Shown: positions 1 to 8,157 of the stretch, one piece after another | Layout of the letters: each line of letters begins with the position of its first letter | Numbering within the stretch: the first letter of the stretch is position 1 | Source of the DNA: Marmoricola sp. | GTDB lineage: Bacteria > Actinomycetota > Actinomycetes > Propionibacteriales > Nocardioidaceae | NCBI GenBank assembly: GCA_025964795.1 | Contig: JAOPYC010000189.1 | Coordinates: 1-64,000, forward strand | Reading direction: 5' to 3' | Length of the DNA: 64,000 bases | Program-made: the position numbers and the translations under genes | Notes under the pieces: model-generated | The model's input: the letters and a program-made list of their open reading frames with translations, nothing else | Told to the model about the DNA's origin: nothing | The model's database searches: none

Positions 1-456
1 CGGGTCGACGGCCAGCGCGCGCGCGAGCGCGACCCGCTGCCGCTCACCGCCGGAGAGCGTCGCCGGCGAGCGTTCGGCGTACCCCTCGAGACCGACCAGG
101 GACAGCAGCTCCCCGACCCGCTCGCGCTGCTCGGCCCGGCTGCGGCGTCGCAGGCGCAGCGGGTAGGCGATGTTGGCGGCGACGTCGAGGTGGCCGAAGA
201 GCTGGCCGTCCTGGAACATCAGCGCGAACCCGCGCTTGTGCGTCGGGGTGCGGGCCAGGTCGTGCCCGTCGTACGACACCGAGCCGGAGGCCGGGACCTC
301 CAGCCCGGCCACGGTGCGCAGCAGCGTCGACTTCCCGCAGCCGGAGGGGCCCAGGACGGCCACCACCGAGCCGGCGGGGACCTCGAGGTCGACGCGGTCC
401 ACCGCCACCGTCGCGCCGAAGCGGACGGTGAGCCCGCTGACCTCCAGCCCGCTCAT
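1..456 (-). CDS. thiQ: Thiamine-type ABC transporter ATP-binding protein, partial
   Basis: This is the ATPase of a thiamine (or thiamine-precursor) ABC importer. Its 3' end lies beyond the start of the window, so 152 codons are visible. The Walker A motif GPSGCGKST is at residues 36-44 and the ABC signature LSGGERQ at about 134-140, followed by the typical RVALARAL helix. The Walker B motif is expected just outside the window. The ATG sits one base after the stop codon of the permease gene, so the two are cotranscribed. The family call is secure. The thiamine assignment rests on the TPP riboswitch that heads the operon and on the fused two-domain permease; iron ABC ATPases are similar in sequence. 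Confidence 0.88.
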   Translation of the reverse strand, partial: MSGLEVSGLTVRFGATVAVDRVDLEVPAGSVVAVLGPSGCGKSTLLRTVAGLEVPASGSVSYDGHDLARTPTHKRGFALMFQDGQLFGHLDVAANIAYPLRLRRRSRAEQRERVGELLSLVGLEGYAERSPATLSGGERQRVALARALAVDP

Positions 457-457
457 C

Positions 458-2098
458 TCAGAAGGCTCCCATCGAGCCGACCCGCAGCCGCTGTACGGCC
501 AACATGACCGCCGCCGTGGTCGCAGCGAGCACGACCGAGGCCGCCATCGCCATCCCGAAGTTCTCCGCACCCGGGTGGCCGATCAGCCGGTAGATGACCA
601 CGGGCAGCGTCGGCCGGTCGTCACGGGCCAGGAAGCTGGTCGCCCCGAACTCGCCGAGAGACACGGCGAAGGCGAACCCCGCCGCCGCGAGCAGCGCCCG
701 CCAGGCGAAGGGAAGGTCCACGGTGAGCACCACCCGCAGCGGCCCGGCTCCGAGCGAGGCGGCCGCCTGCCGCTGCCGGTCGTCGATGGAGCGCAGCACC
801 GGGCCGACGGTGCGGACCACGAGCGGCAGCGCCACCATCGCCTGGGCGATCGGGATCAGCAGCGAGGAGCTGCGCAGGTCGATCGGCGGCCGGTCCAGGG
901 TGATCAGGAACCCGAAGCCGACCGTCACGGCCGAGACCCCCAGCGGCAGCATGAACAGGCCGTCCAGCACCCCGGTCACCCGGCCACCCGTCGGCCGGGA
1001 GACCAGGAAGGCAACCGTCGACCCGAGGGCCAGCGCCAGCAGGCTCGCCACCAGCGCGACTGACAACGAGTTGAGCAGCCCGTCCGTGGCCGGGACCAGC
1101 AGGGCGTTGCGGCTCCCGGTCGTGCCCAGCGCCCGGTAGTTCTCCAGCCCCCAGCGGTCGCCGCGACGCAGCGACGCGGTCACCAGCGAGGCCAGCGGAG
1201 CCATCAGGAACACCACCACCGCGGCCGTCCAGAGCAGCACCGGCACCTGCGCCAGGCGCGGCCGCGGCAGCGGGCGGGTGGTCCGGTCGACGGGCGCCGC
1301 CGAGCGCCGCACGCGGGCGGAGAGGGCGAGCAGGCCGGTGATCACGAGCACCTGCAGCAGCGACAGGGCGGCCGCGCCGGTGAGGTCGAGCTCCTGGGTG
1401 GTCAGCAGGTAGATCTCGGTCTCGACGTTCGCGAAGCGCAGGCCGCCCATGGTGAGCACCACGCCGAACGAGGTCGCGCAGAACAGGAACACCACGCTGG
1501 CCGCGGAGACGATCCCGGGCAGCAGCGCCGGGAGGGTGACGGTCCGCAGCACCTGCCGGGGGCTCGCCCCGAGGGCCGCGGCCGCCTCCTCGCGCCGGGG
1601 GTCGAGCGCCTCCCAGAACGCACCGACCGTGCGGACCACGACGCTGATGTTGAAGAACGCCAGCGCCGCCACGATGGCCGTCGCGGTGCCGTCCAGGCCG
1701 AGCGCGCCCAACGGACCCGACGGGGCGATCAGCTGGCGGAACGCGACGCCGACCACGACGGTGGGCAGCACGAACGGCACCACCACCAGCGCGCGCAGCA
1801 GGTCACGGCCCGGGAAGCGCAGCCGGTGCAGGGCAAACGCCACCGGCACCCCGGCCAGCACCGACACCGCGGTGGCGCCGGCCGCGGACCAGAGCGTGAA
1901 CCACAGCACCCGGTGCACCCGCGGCCGGCCGAGCACCTCGAGCACCGCGCCCGGGTCGAAGGCGCCGCCCGGCCAGAACCCGCGGGCGAGCATCCCGCCC
2001 ACCGGGTAGAGGAAGAAGAGCACCAGCGCCGCGAGCGGGAGCGCGGCCAGCGCCAGGGTCCCGGCCCGGCCGTGCCATCGGGTGGGCAGCGTGGTCAC
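458..2098 (-). CDS. thiP: Thiamine-type ABC transporter permease (fused two-domain)
   Basis: This is the membrane subunit of the importer, 546 residues with about twelve hydrophobic segments. It is made of two fused permease halves, as in the ThiP/FbpB type. Each half carries an EAA-type loop that contacts the ATPase: one near residue 200 (AAAALGASPRQVLRTVTLP) and one near residue 465 (AAASLGAGPLRVVLTVDLP). I chose the GTG at 2098 because it overlaps the stop of the binding-protein gene in a GTGA arrangement. A longer reading frame exists upstream, but it would overlap the binding-protein gene by about 110 bases and adds low-complexity sequence. Iron permeases share this architecture; the riboswitch favours thiamine or a pyrimidine precursor. 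Confidence 0.88.
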   Translation of the reverse strand: MTTLPTRWHGRAGTLALAALPLAALVLFFLYPVGGMLARGFWPGGAFDPGAVLEVLGRPRVHRVLWFTLWSAAGATAVSVLAGVPVAFALHRLRFPGRDLLRALVVVPFVLPTVVVGVAFRQLIAPSGPLGALGLDGTATAIVAALAFFNISVVVRTVGAFWEALDPRREEAAAALGASPRQVLRTVTLPALLPGIVSAASVVFLFCATSFGVVLTMGGLRFANVETEIYLLTTQELDLTGAAALSLLQVLVITGLLALSARVRRSAAPVDRTTRPLPRPRLAQVPVLLWTAAVVVFLMAPLASLVTASLRRGDRWGLENYRALGTTGSRNALLVPATDGLLNSLSVALVASLLALALGSTVAFLVSRPTGGRVTGVLDGLFMLPLGVSAVTVGFGFLITLDRPPIDLRSSSLLIPIAQAMVALPLVVRTVGPVLRSIDDRQRQAAASLGAGPLRVVLTVDLPFAWRALLAAAGFAFAVSLGEFGATSFLARDDRPTLPVVIYRLIGHPGAENFGMAMAASVVLAATTAAVMLAVQRLRVGSMGAF

Positions 2099-3171
2099 CG
2101 GCTGGTGAGGTCCCGCCACTCCCGCAGCCAGTCGGTGCGGTTCTTCGAGATCTCGGCCGGGTCGACGGCGTACGGCTTCGGCGAGACCGGGGCGTACCTC
2201 GCCCACGCCGCCGGCAGCTTCACCGCGCTGTCGACGGGGTAGACGTACATGTTGTCCGGCAACGCGGCCTGGAACTCCTGGCCGAGCATGAAGTCGATGA
2301 ACTCCTCCATGCCCTTCGGGTTCTTCGACCCCTTCAGCACCCCGGCGTACTCCACCTGGCGGAAGCAGGTGCCGAGCAGCGCGTGCGTCGTCGGCTGGGT
2401 CTTGCCCTCGGGGATGGTGAACGGCGGCGAGGAGGAGTACGACGTGACGATCGGCCGGTCGCCCTTGCCACCCCCGGCGGTGAAGTCGACCTCGTAGGCG
2501 TCGGACCAGCCGGCCGTCACCAAGGTGTCGTTGGCCATCAGCTTCGTCCAGTAGTCCTTCCAGCCGTCGCCCTTCGCCGCGATGGTGGCGAGCAGGAAGG
2601 CCAGCCCCGGCGAGGAGGTCGTCGCGCCGGGCGTGACGAACAGGCCCTTGTAGGCAGGCTTCGTGAGGTCGTCGAGGGTCCGGGGCGCCGGCAGCTTCTT
2701 CGCGGCGAACCAGGTGTCGTCGACGTTCACGCAGACGTCGCCGTAGTCGACCGGCGTCAGCCGGTCCGCCCCCGCGCCGGGGAGCCGGAACGCCTCGGCC
2801 GAGGCCGGCAGCGCCTTCGTGGCGTACGACGAGAGCACGCCCTCGTCGACCGCGCGGGAGGCGAAGGTGTTGTCGATGCCGTAGACGCCGTCGGCGAGCG
2901 GGGCGTCCTTGGTCAGCACCAGCTTGTTGGTGAGCTGGCCGGCGTCGCCCTGCGGCTGCGCCTTGACGGTGATGCCGGTCTTCTTCTTGAAGTCGGCGAG
3001 CACGCTCTTGGACATCGCCCAGGAGTCGTGGGTGGCGACCACGAGGGTCTTCGGGTCGCCGTCGCCGGACCCCCCGCTACCGCACCCGGCGAGCAGCGTG
3101 GCGGCCAGCAGCATGCTGGCAGCAGAAAGTGATCGCGCACGGACGTGGGCAGGGACATGGACAAAGCGCAT
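2095..3171 (-). CDS. thiB: Thiamine-type ABC transporter substrate-binding lipoprotein
   Basis: This 358-residue extracytoplasmic binding protein delivers substrate to the ThiP-ThiQ complex. The N-terminus is a lipoprotein signal: a hydrophobic stretch ending in the lipobox LLAGC with the lipidated cysteine at residue 30, then a Gly/Ser-rich tether. The mature part resembles periplasmic thiamine and iron binding proteins. The ATG at 3171 is preceded by the strong ribosome binding site AAGGAG about nine bases upstream; a longer frame upstream runs into the riboswitch and is not the start. The gene is first in the thiB-thiP-thiQ operon directly behind a TPP riboswitch, which is the main evidence for substrate. 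Confidence 0.87.
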   Translation of the reverse strand: MRFVHVPAHVRARSLSAASMLLAATLLAGCGSGGSGDGDPKTLVVATHDSWAMSKSVLADFKKKTGITVKAQPQGDAGQLTNKLVLTKDAPLADGVYGIDNTFASRAVDEGVLSSYATKALPASAEAFRLPGAGADRLTPVDYGDVCVNVDDTWFAAKKLPAPRTLDDLTKPAYKGLFVTPGATTSSPGLAFLLATIAAKGDGWKDYWTKLMANDTLVTAGWSDAYEVDFTAGGGKGDRPIVTSYSSSPPFTIPEGKTQPTTHALLGTCFRQVEYAGVLKGSKNPKGMEEFIDFMLGQEFQAALPDNMYVYPVDSAVKLPAAWARYAPVSPKPYAVDPAEISKNRTDWLREWRDLTSR

Positions 3172-3185
3172 CGGGAAATCTCCTT

Positions 3186-3273
3186 CGACTTCCTTCGCCG
3201 GTACTAACCGGATCAGGTTCAAGGGTCTGCGGCTCTCCGCACTCTCAGCGCCGTGTCGGCGCTCCCCTGTCGG
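3186..3273 (-). promoter_or_regulatory. TPP riboswitch (THI box)
   Basis: Read on the minus strand, the region contains the conserved THI-box blocks CTGAGAGTGC, then ACCCTTGAACCTGATC, then CGGTTAGTACCGGCG. The closing helix P1 can be formed by CGAC at the 5' end and GTCG at the 3' end. The AAGGAG ribosome binding site of thiB follows immediately after the 3' strand of P1. This suggests that TPP binding hides the ribosome binding site, so control is probably translational (inference). Confidence 0.95.
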
Positions 3274-3285
3274 ACGAGGACCACC

Positions 3286-4218
3286 CTAGCCCGGGACCAG
3301 CTCCCGCGCGATGGCGGCCACGTGGGCGTCGTCGGTGCCGCAGCAGCCGCCGACCACGCGCAGGTCGGGCAGCACCCGGCTCAGCTCGCCGTAGCCGCGC
3401 GCGAGCCCCGGGATGTCCCCGCGATCCAGCTCGGTGGCCTGGTCGAGCTCGGCGTGGCTCTTGGTCGAGGAGTTGGCTCGGATCCCCTTGACCCGATCCA
3501 GCCAGCCGTCACCCTCGAGCACGGACAGGAAGTGGGTGGGGTGCGCGCAGTTGACCATGAAGTACGCCGCGGCCCCGTCGGTGGCCTCGTCGACCTCCAC
3601 CACCGCCTTGGCCAGCTGCTGGCCGGACGGCAGCCGGCCGTCGGTCTCCACGGTGAAGGACACCACGACGGGGATGGCGGCCGCACCCGCCGCCCGGACC
3701 ACGCCGATCGCCTCAGCGGCGTAGGTCATCGTGAGGGCGGAGACCATCTGCGCCCCGCTGGCGGCGAACGCGTCGACCTGGAGCGCGTGGTAGTCGGCCG
3801 CCTCGTCAGCGGTCATCAGGGCGTTCACGATGTAGCCGTCACCCCGTGGTCCGACCACGCCGTTGAGGACCGTCCGCAACGAGGGCCGGGTGCCGGCCAG
3901 CTCGGCGACGTAGCCGACGGCCCGCTCGTTGACCTCGACGAGCGCCGGTGCGTCGTACCCGAGGCGGTGGCCCCAGTCGAGGTTCGCCCGCCACGTCGGG
4001 GTGTCCAGCACAAACCCGGTGCCGAGCCGCTCGGCCAGGTCGAAGTAGGGGGTGAAGTACGCCGCCATCCGGGAGCGTCCCTCGGCCGAGTCCAGCAGCG
4101 GGAAGGCCGCGAACTCCGGCAGGTCGACGCCGTCCCGGAAGACGAGCGTCGTCTCCAGGCCGCCGTCGCTGAGGAAGACCAGGTCGTCGCTGAGCTGCGG
4201 CAGGGTGCTCTCGTCCAT
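3286..4218 (-). CDS. Homocysteine S-methyltransferase family protein
   Basis: This 310-residue cytoplasmic enzyme belongs to the zinc-dependent homocysteine S-methyltransferase family (MmuM/BHMT type), which transfers a methyl group from S-methylmethionine, SAM or a betaine to homocysteine to give methionine. The zinc cysteines are visible in NCAHP and in the C-terminal GGCCGT motif (Cys292, Cys293). Two ATGs are possible, at 4224 and 4218. I prefer 4218 because a TAGGGT -10 box lies eight bases before it, which suits a leaderless transcript; the first ATG would be only two bases from that box. The gene ends 12 bases before the TPP riboswitch. The methyl donor cannot be told from the sequence. 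Confidence 0.87.
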   Translation of the reverse strand: MDESTLPQLSDDLVFLSDGGLETTLVFRDGVDLPEFAAFPLLDSAEGRSRMAAYFTPYFDLAERLGTGFVLDTPTWRANLDWGHRLGYDAPALVEVNERAVGYVAELAGTRPSLRTVLNGVVGPRGDGYIVNALMTADEAADYHALQVDAFAASGAQMVSALTMTYAAEAIGVVRAAGAAAIPVVVSFTVETDGRLPSGQQLAKAVVEVDEATDGAAAYFMVNCAHPTHFLSVLEGDGWLDRVKGIRANSSTKSHAELDQATELDRGDIPGLARGYGELSRVLPDLRVVGGCCGTDDAHVAAIARELVPG

Positions 4219-4226
4219 GCCCATCG

Positions 4227-4232
4227 ACCCTA
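4227..4232 (-). promoter_or_regulatory. -10 box of the homocysteine methyltransferase gene
   Basis: TAGGGT on the minus strand lies eight bases before the ATG at 4218 and no Shine-Dalgarno sequence is present. This is the pattern of a leaderless actinobacterial promoter. A weak -35 candidate, TTCCGG, lies 17 bases further upstream. Confidence 0.5.
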
Positions 4233-4235
4233 GTT

Positions 4236-5306
4236 TCAGGCGGGCGTCTCCGGAAGGGGCTCGAACCCCACGGTCTCGCCGTCCACGCGGCGCACCTTGT
4301 CCTGCAGGGCGAGCAGCTCGAGGTGCGCGAGGGTCTCGAAGGCGGCGAGCACCGCGTCGAAGGGGCCGAGCTCCTCGCGGGTGCGCTCGTGCCGCGTCCA
4401 CGGGAGCTTGCCCGCCACCTCCCACGCCGTCCGCGCGCCGGACTCGACGGCCCTCAGCGACTGGTCCAGGCGTACGTCGTGGTGCTGCACCAGCTCGTCG
4501 ATGCGGGTGTGCGACGACGCCGTGACCGGTCCGTGCGCCGGCAGCAGCTTCATGTCCGGCAGCGCGCGCACCTTGGCCAGCGAGACGAGGTAGTCGCGCA
4601 GCGGCTGCTGGACGTAGGCCGGCTCGAAGCCGATGGAGGGCGTGATCGTGGAGAGCACGTGGTCACCGGCGAACAGCAGCGACGACTCGGCGTCCGCGAA
4701 GACGTAGTGGCCCTGCGTGTGACCAGGCGTCGACAGCGCGTCCAGCCGGCGGGTGCCGAGGTCGATGGTCAGGTCGCGGTCGAGCCACTGGTCCGGCATC
4801 CCGTAGTCGTCCATCGGCGGCCGGTCCGCCGGCATCGTCGCGCGCCAGCCCTCCGCGAGCTCCTCCGCGCCGGCCGACCGCAGCCGCGCCGCGTTCGGGT
4901 CGGCGTTGAGCCAGTCGCTGTGCAGCAGATCCATCGTGGCCTTGTCGCCCAGCCCGAGGGACACGTGCGCGCCGACCTCGCGCCCGACGACGGAGGCCTG
5001 CGTGTAGTGGTCGCGGTGCATGTGCGTGACCAGGAAGCGGCGGATGTCGCGGACCGTGTAGCCGAGGATCGCGAGGCTCGAGTCGAAGACCTTGCGGGAG
5101 GCGGGGATCGCCCAGCCGCCGTCGATCAGCACCAGCCCGTCGTCGGTCTCGACGACGTAGACGTTCACGGCGCGCAGCCCGTCCATCGGCAGCGGGAGCG
5201 GGAGCCGGTAGACACCCGTGGCCACCTCGAAGGCACCCGGCTCGGTCCACTCGCCACGCCCGGCCCGGTCCACGACCGGACCGCTGCCGGGATGCTGTGA
5301 CGTCAC
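4236..5306 (-). CDS. MBL-fold metallo-hydrolase
   Basis: This 356-residue enzyme has the metallo-beta-lactamase fold. The metal-binding motif THMHRDH places His95, His97, Asp99 and His100 in the usual positions; further ligands lie in TPGHTQGH, AGDHVL and the C-terminal PAHGP. The C-terminal extension after PAHGP resembles the LACTB2-like group. I chose the GTG at 5306 because it overlaps the stop of the upstream dehydrogenase gene as GTGA. It is the last gene of a three-gene operon with a DapB-like dehydrogenase and an SDR enzyme, so it probably hydrolyses an intermediate (for example a thioester) of the same, unknown pathway. Confidence 0.85.
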   Translation of the reverse strand: MTSQHPGSGPVVDRAGRGEWTEPGAFEVATGVYRLPLPLPMDGLRAVNVYVVETDDGLVLIDGGWAIPASRKVFDSSLAILGYTVRDIRRFLVTHMHRDHYTQASVVGREVGAHVSLGLGDKATMDLLHSDWLNADPNAARLRSAGAEELAEGWRATMPADRPPMDDYGMPDQWLDRDLTIDLGTRRLDALSTPGHTQGHYVFADAESSLLFAGDHVLSTITPSIGFEPAYVQQPLRDYLVSLAKVRALPDMKLLPAHGPVTASSHTRIDELVQHHDVRLDQSLRAVESGARTAWEVAGKLPWTRHERTREELGPFDAVLAAFETLAHLELLALQDKVRRVDGETVGFEPLPETPA

Positions 5307-6394
5307 CGACGCGACGCTACCAACCCCCGTCCGGTGATCGGCGGCAGGTCCTTGGCGAAGACCAGGCCCGGCGGCGCCGCGCAGACGGCGTGCACGGCGT
5401 TGACCAGTCGCATCGCGGTGACGATCATCCCCGAGACGTTGTGGTCGCCGGCCTCGCCGTGGTGGGTGAAGTCGATCCGCATCACCGGCTCGCCCTCCAC
5501 CTCGACGCGGTAGCAGCCGCCACCCTCCGCCGGCTGCGGCCACTGCGGCTCCTGGTCGACGTGGGTACGGGTCACGTGGTCGAGGACCACCCGCGGCACG
5601 CCGTCGACCTTGCCGACCACCTGGAACCGGACGGCCCCCATGGTGCCGGCGGCGATGTCGACGCTCACGGTCTCCAGGTCGCGCTCGGACGGCACCCGCT
5701 CGACGATCTCCTCGAGCTCGGGGTCGAGCGTGAGGTCCAGCCCCGCCGCGATCTGGCGTACGACGGGACCCCAGGCGATGGTCAGGATGCCGGGCTGCCA
5801 CAGCATCGCCACGTGGTCCATGGGCGTGCCGAAGCCGTAGATGTCGCGCATCACCACCGGCTGGTAGTACGTCGAGTAGTCGGCGATCTCGCTGACCCGG
5901 ACGAGGTCGATCCGCTGCGACAGCGAGGTGAGCGCGAGCGGCAGCACGTCGTTGGCCCAGCCGGGGTCGATGCCGTTCACGTGCAGGGTGGCGCCGGTCT
6001 GCTCACCGGCCTTGTCGATGGCGCCGACGAGGTCGTCGAGGCCGAGCCCCTGCGGGTAGCAGAGCAGCACCGGCCCGCTGGAGACGACGTTGATGCCGCG
6101 CTCGACCATCTCGGTGAGGTCGGCCATCGCGTCGAAGATCCGGTCGTCGACCATCGCGGTGTGCACGATGCAGTCCGGCTCCAGCGCGAACAGCGCCTCC
6201 TTGTCGTCGGTCGCGAGGACACCGAGGTCACGACCGAGGCCGGCGAGCTGCCCAGCGTCCTGGCCGACCTTCTCCTGGCTGGACACCCAGACCCCGACGA
6301 GCTCGAGGTCGGGACGGGCGTCGATGCCGGCGATGGCGTGCCTGCCGACCGTGCCGGTCGACCACGCCACGACGCGCTTCGTCGGACTGCTCAT
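5303..6394 (-). CDS. NAD(P)-binding dehydrogenase with DapB-like N-terminus
   Basis: This 363-residue protein has an N-terminal Rossmann fold (WSTGTVGRHAI near residues 11-21) like that of dihydrodipicolinate reductase and 2,4-diaminopentanoate dehydrogenase. It belongs to a group often annotated in actinobacteria as NAD(P)H-dependent amine dehydrogenase or hypothetical dihydrodipicolinate reductase-like protein. It is not a lysine-pathway DapB: it is about 100 residues too long and sits with an SDR oxidoreductase and an MBL hydrolase. Both neighbours overlap it by four bases, so the three proteins are likely made together. The substrate is unknown; the operator upstream of the operon hints at lipid or sterol breakdown. 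Confidence 0.8.
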   Translation of the reverse strand: MSSPTKRVVAWSTGTVGRHAIAGIDARPDLELVGVWVSSQEKVGQDAGQLAGLGRDLGVLATDDKEALFALEPDCIVHTAMVDDRIFDAMADLTEMVERGINVVSSGPVLLCYPQGLGLDDLVGAIDKAGEQTGATLHVNGIDPGWANDVLPLALTSLSQRIDLVRVSEIADYSTYYQPVVMRDIYGFGTPMDHVAMLWQPGILTIAWGPVVRQIAAGLDLTLDPELEEIVERVPSERDLETVSVDIAAGTMGAVRFQVVGKVDGVPRVVLDHVTRTHVDQEPQWPQPAEGGGCYRVEVEGEPVMRIDFTHHGEAGDHNVSGMIVTAMRLVNAVHAVCAAPPGLVFAKDLPPITGRGLVASRR

Positions 6395-7197
6395 TCGCCT
6401 GCTCCTACCTCGAGGTCGGGCAACCGCAGGTCGAGGTTGGGCTGCTGCAGCCCACCGTCGACCTCGATCACCTTCCCGGTGATGAACCCCCCGGCCCGGC
6501 TGCTCAGGTAGAGCACGGCCGCCGAGATGTCCTCGACCTCGCCGACCCGGCCGAGCGGGGTCTTGCTGGTCATCTCGTGCATCGTCGCCTGGTCGCTCGC
6601 GACGAACTCCAGGGCGCTGGTCATCACGCTGCCCACCGCGATCGCGTTCACCCGGATCGTCGGGCTCAGGTCCTGCGCCGCCAGCCGGGTCCAGTGCGCC
6701 AACGCGGCCTTGGCGGTCCCGTAGGCCAGGTAGCCGCGGCCGGCCACCCGGCCCATGATGCTGGAGATGTTCACGATCGAGCCAGCGTCGTTCTTCAGCA
6801 TCTGCGGCACCGCCGCGCGGGCGAGCGCGTGAGCCGTGGAGACGTTGAAGTGGAAGGCCTCCTCGAGGTAGGCCGGATCGGTGTCCAGCAGCGCGTTGGG
6901 GATGGTGCCCCCGACGTTGTTGACCACGATGTCGAGCCGGCCGAACTGGTCGAACGCCTCGTCAGCGAGGGCCGCCACGGCGTCGAGGTCCATCAGGTTC
7001 GCCGGCACGACGTACGCCCGGCGGCCGGTGGCCTCGACCGCGCGTGCCACCTCCGCGAGCTGGTCGGCGCTGCGCGCCGAGAGCACCACGTCGGCACCCG
7101 CCTCGGCCAGGGCGACCGCGCTGGCGGCGCCGATCCCGCGTCCCGCGCCAGTGACGACCGCGACCTTTCCGTCCACCCTGAACCGGTCCAGAATCAT
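6391..7197 (-). CDS. SDR family NAD(P)-dependent oxidoreductase
   Basis: This 268-residue classical short-chain dehydrogenase has the cofactor motif TGAGRGIG at residues 16-23, NNVGG near 93-97, catalytic serine at 145/146 and the YGTAK motif with Tyr159 and Lys163. It probably oxidises or reduces a hydroxyl/keto group on an acyl-CoA or alicyclic substrate. It is the first gene of the SDR / DapB-like / MBL operon. The ATG at 7197 has a TACATT -10 box six bases upstream and no ribosome binding site, so the transcript is probably leaderless. A KstR-like palindrome overlaps that box and suggests repression by a TetR-family lipid regulator. Confidence 0.88.
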   Translation of the reverse strand: MILDRFRVDGKVAVVTGAGRGIGAASAVALAEAGADVVLSARSADQLAEVARAVEATGRRAYVVPANLMDLDAVAALADEAFDQFGRLDIVVNNVGGTIPNALLDTDPAYLEEAFHFNVSTAHALARAAVPQMLKNDAGSIVNISSIMGRVAGRGYLAYGTAKAALAHWTRLAAQDLSPTIRVNAIAVGSVMTSALEFVASDQATMHEMTSKTPLGRVGEVEDISAAVLYLSSRAGGFITGKVIEVDGGLQQPNLDLRLPDLEVGAGE

Positions 7198-7203
7198 CTG
7201 CGG

Positions 7204-7219
7204 AATGTAACAGGTTCTA
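7204..7219 (-). promoter_or_regulatory. KstR-like TetR operator overlapping a leaderless -10 box
   Basis: Bases 7206-7219 read TGTAACAGGTTCTA, an exact match on both strands to TNNAACNNGTTNNA, the motif described for the mycobacterial sterol regulator KstR. The -10 box TACATT of the SDR gene (7209 to 7204 on the minus strand) overlaps it, six bases before the ATG. The motif match is direct observation; which TetR protein binds it is inference. Confidence 0.6.
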
Positions 7220-7269
7220 GTTTTCGCCGACAGGCCTCGCGGTGACCGTCGTCACGGTCTTGCGCTGGG

Positions 7270-8049
7270 TCAGGCGAGCTCGGCGAACGGCTCGTCGACC
7301 GCCAGCGGCACCGACAGCAGGAAGGTGGCGCCGTGGCCCGGCGTCGACTCGACGCTGATGCTGCCGCCGTGGCTCTCCACGACCTGCCGGGTGATGAACA
7401 GCCCGAGGCCCTGACCCGGGAGGTGGGCGGTGTGCTCCTCGCGGTGGAAGACCTCGAAGATGCGGACCCGTCCCTGCTCACTGATGCCGGGACCTTGGTC
7501 GCTGACGGCGATCTTGGCGTCGTCGAGGCCGCGGTCCAGGGCGATGGAGACGCGCGACCCGGGCGGTGAGAACTTGATCGCGTTGCCGATCAGGTTGACC
7601 AGCGCCCGCTCCAGCTTGACCGCGTCGCCGTCCACCCAGCAGCCGAGGTTGTCGTTCTGCTCCACCAGCATGATCAGCTTCATGTTCTTGGCCGAGGCCA
7701 GCACGCGGGTCCGCTCCACGACGGAGGTCACCAGCTCGACGAGGTTCACCCGCTCGAGGTCGATGGTGCCGTGGTCGTCGAGCGTGAGGCCGTGGCTGAG
7801 GTCGGAGATCATCGCGCTCATGGTGACCGCCGAGCGGTGCATCTGCTCGAGGCGGCGGCGTACGACGGGGTCGAGCGACTGGTGGTCCAGCAGCAGCTCG
7901 CTGAGCCCCAGGATCACCTGTGCCGGGTTGGCGAGGTCGTGGACCGTCATCGCGCTGAGCCGACGCTGCGAGGCCAGCTCACCGTTGATCCGACCGATCT
8001 CACGGACCAGGAGCTCATGTCCCGCGCGGTCCTGGGAGGTCGTCGACAT
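7270..8049 (-). CDS. Soluble histidine kinase
   Basis: This 259-residue protein is a HisKA/HATPase histidine kinase without a membrane segment or recognisable sensor domain. The phosphoacceptor is His37 in VHDLANPAQ, a less common H-box in which the usual glutamate after His is aspartate. The ATP-binding N box contains Asn152 and Asn156, followed by DQGPGIS (G1) and GQGLGLFI (G2). No response regulator gene is adjacent, so it is an orphan kinase. The ATG at 8049 has a TAATCT -10 box six bases upstream and looks leaderless. It probably senses a cytoplasmic signal or works with another kinase; the signal is unknown. Confidence 0.85.
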   Translation of the reverse strand: MSTTSQDRAGHELLVREIGRINGELASQRRLSAMTVHDLANPAQVILGLSELLLDHQSLDPVVRRRLEQMHRSAVTMSAMISDLSHGLTLDDHGTIDLERVNLVELVTSVVERTRVLASAKNMKLIMLVEQNDNLGCWVDGDAVKLERALVNLIGNAIKFSPPGSRVSIALDRGLDDAKIAVSDQGPGISEQGRVRIFEVFHREEHTAHLPGQGLGLFITRQVVESHGGSISVESTPGHGATFLLSVPLAVDEPFAELA

Positions 8050-8055
8050 GCTTGG

Positions 8056-8075
8056 AGATTAGACCGATTTGTCTA
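8056..8075 (-). promoter_or_regulatory. Leaderless promoter and inverted repeat before the histidine kinase
   Basis: TAATCT (8061 to 8056, minus strand) lies six bases before the ATG. An inverted repeat TAGAC-N6-GTCTA (8060-8075) overlaps this -10 box, which is where a repressor would block transcription. The arms are only five bases, so the operator is tentative. The rest of 8076-8157 shows nothing clear. Confidence 0.4.
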
Positions 8076-8157
8076 TGAAATCACGCATGGATACCTGTGT
8101 GTCGGCTATTGTGCCCACCCATATCCGGACAGACTAGTTGATTTCGACCGGATCTTT

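Noticed and set aside
5307-5801. N-terminal extension of the MBL hydrolase gene
   Set aside because: The open frame runs through the upstream dehydrogenase gene and encodes low-complexity sequence; the GTGA overlap at 5306 is a better start.
8123-8153. Inverted repeat ATCCGG-N19-CCGGAT near the end of the LacI gene
   Set aside because: Arms are short, the spacer is long and it is not followed by a T run on the strand of the gene.
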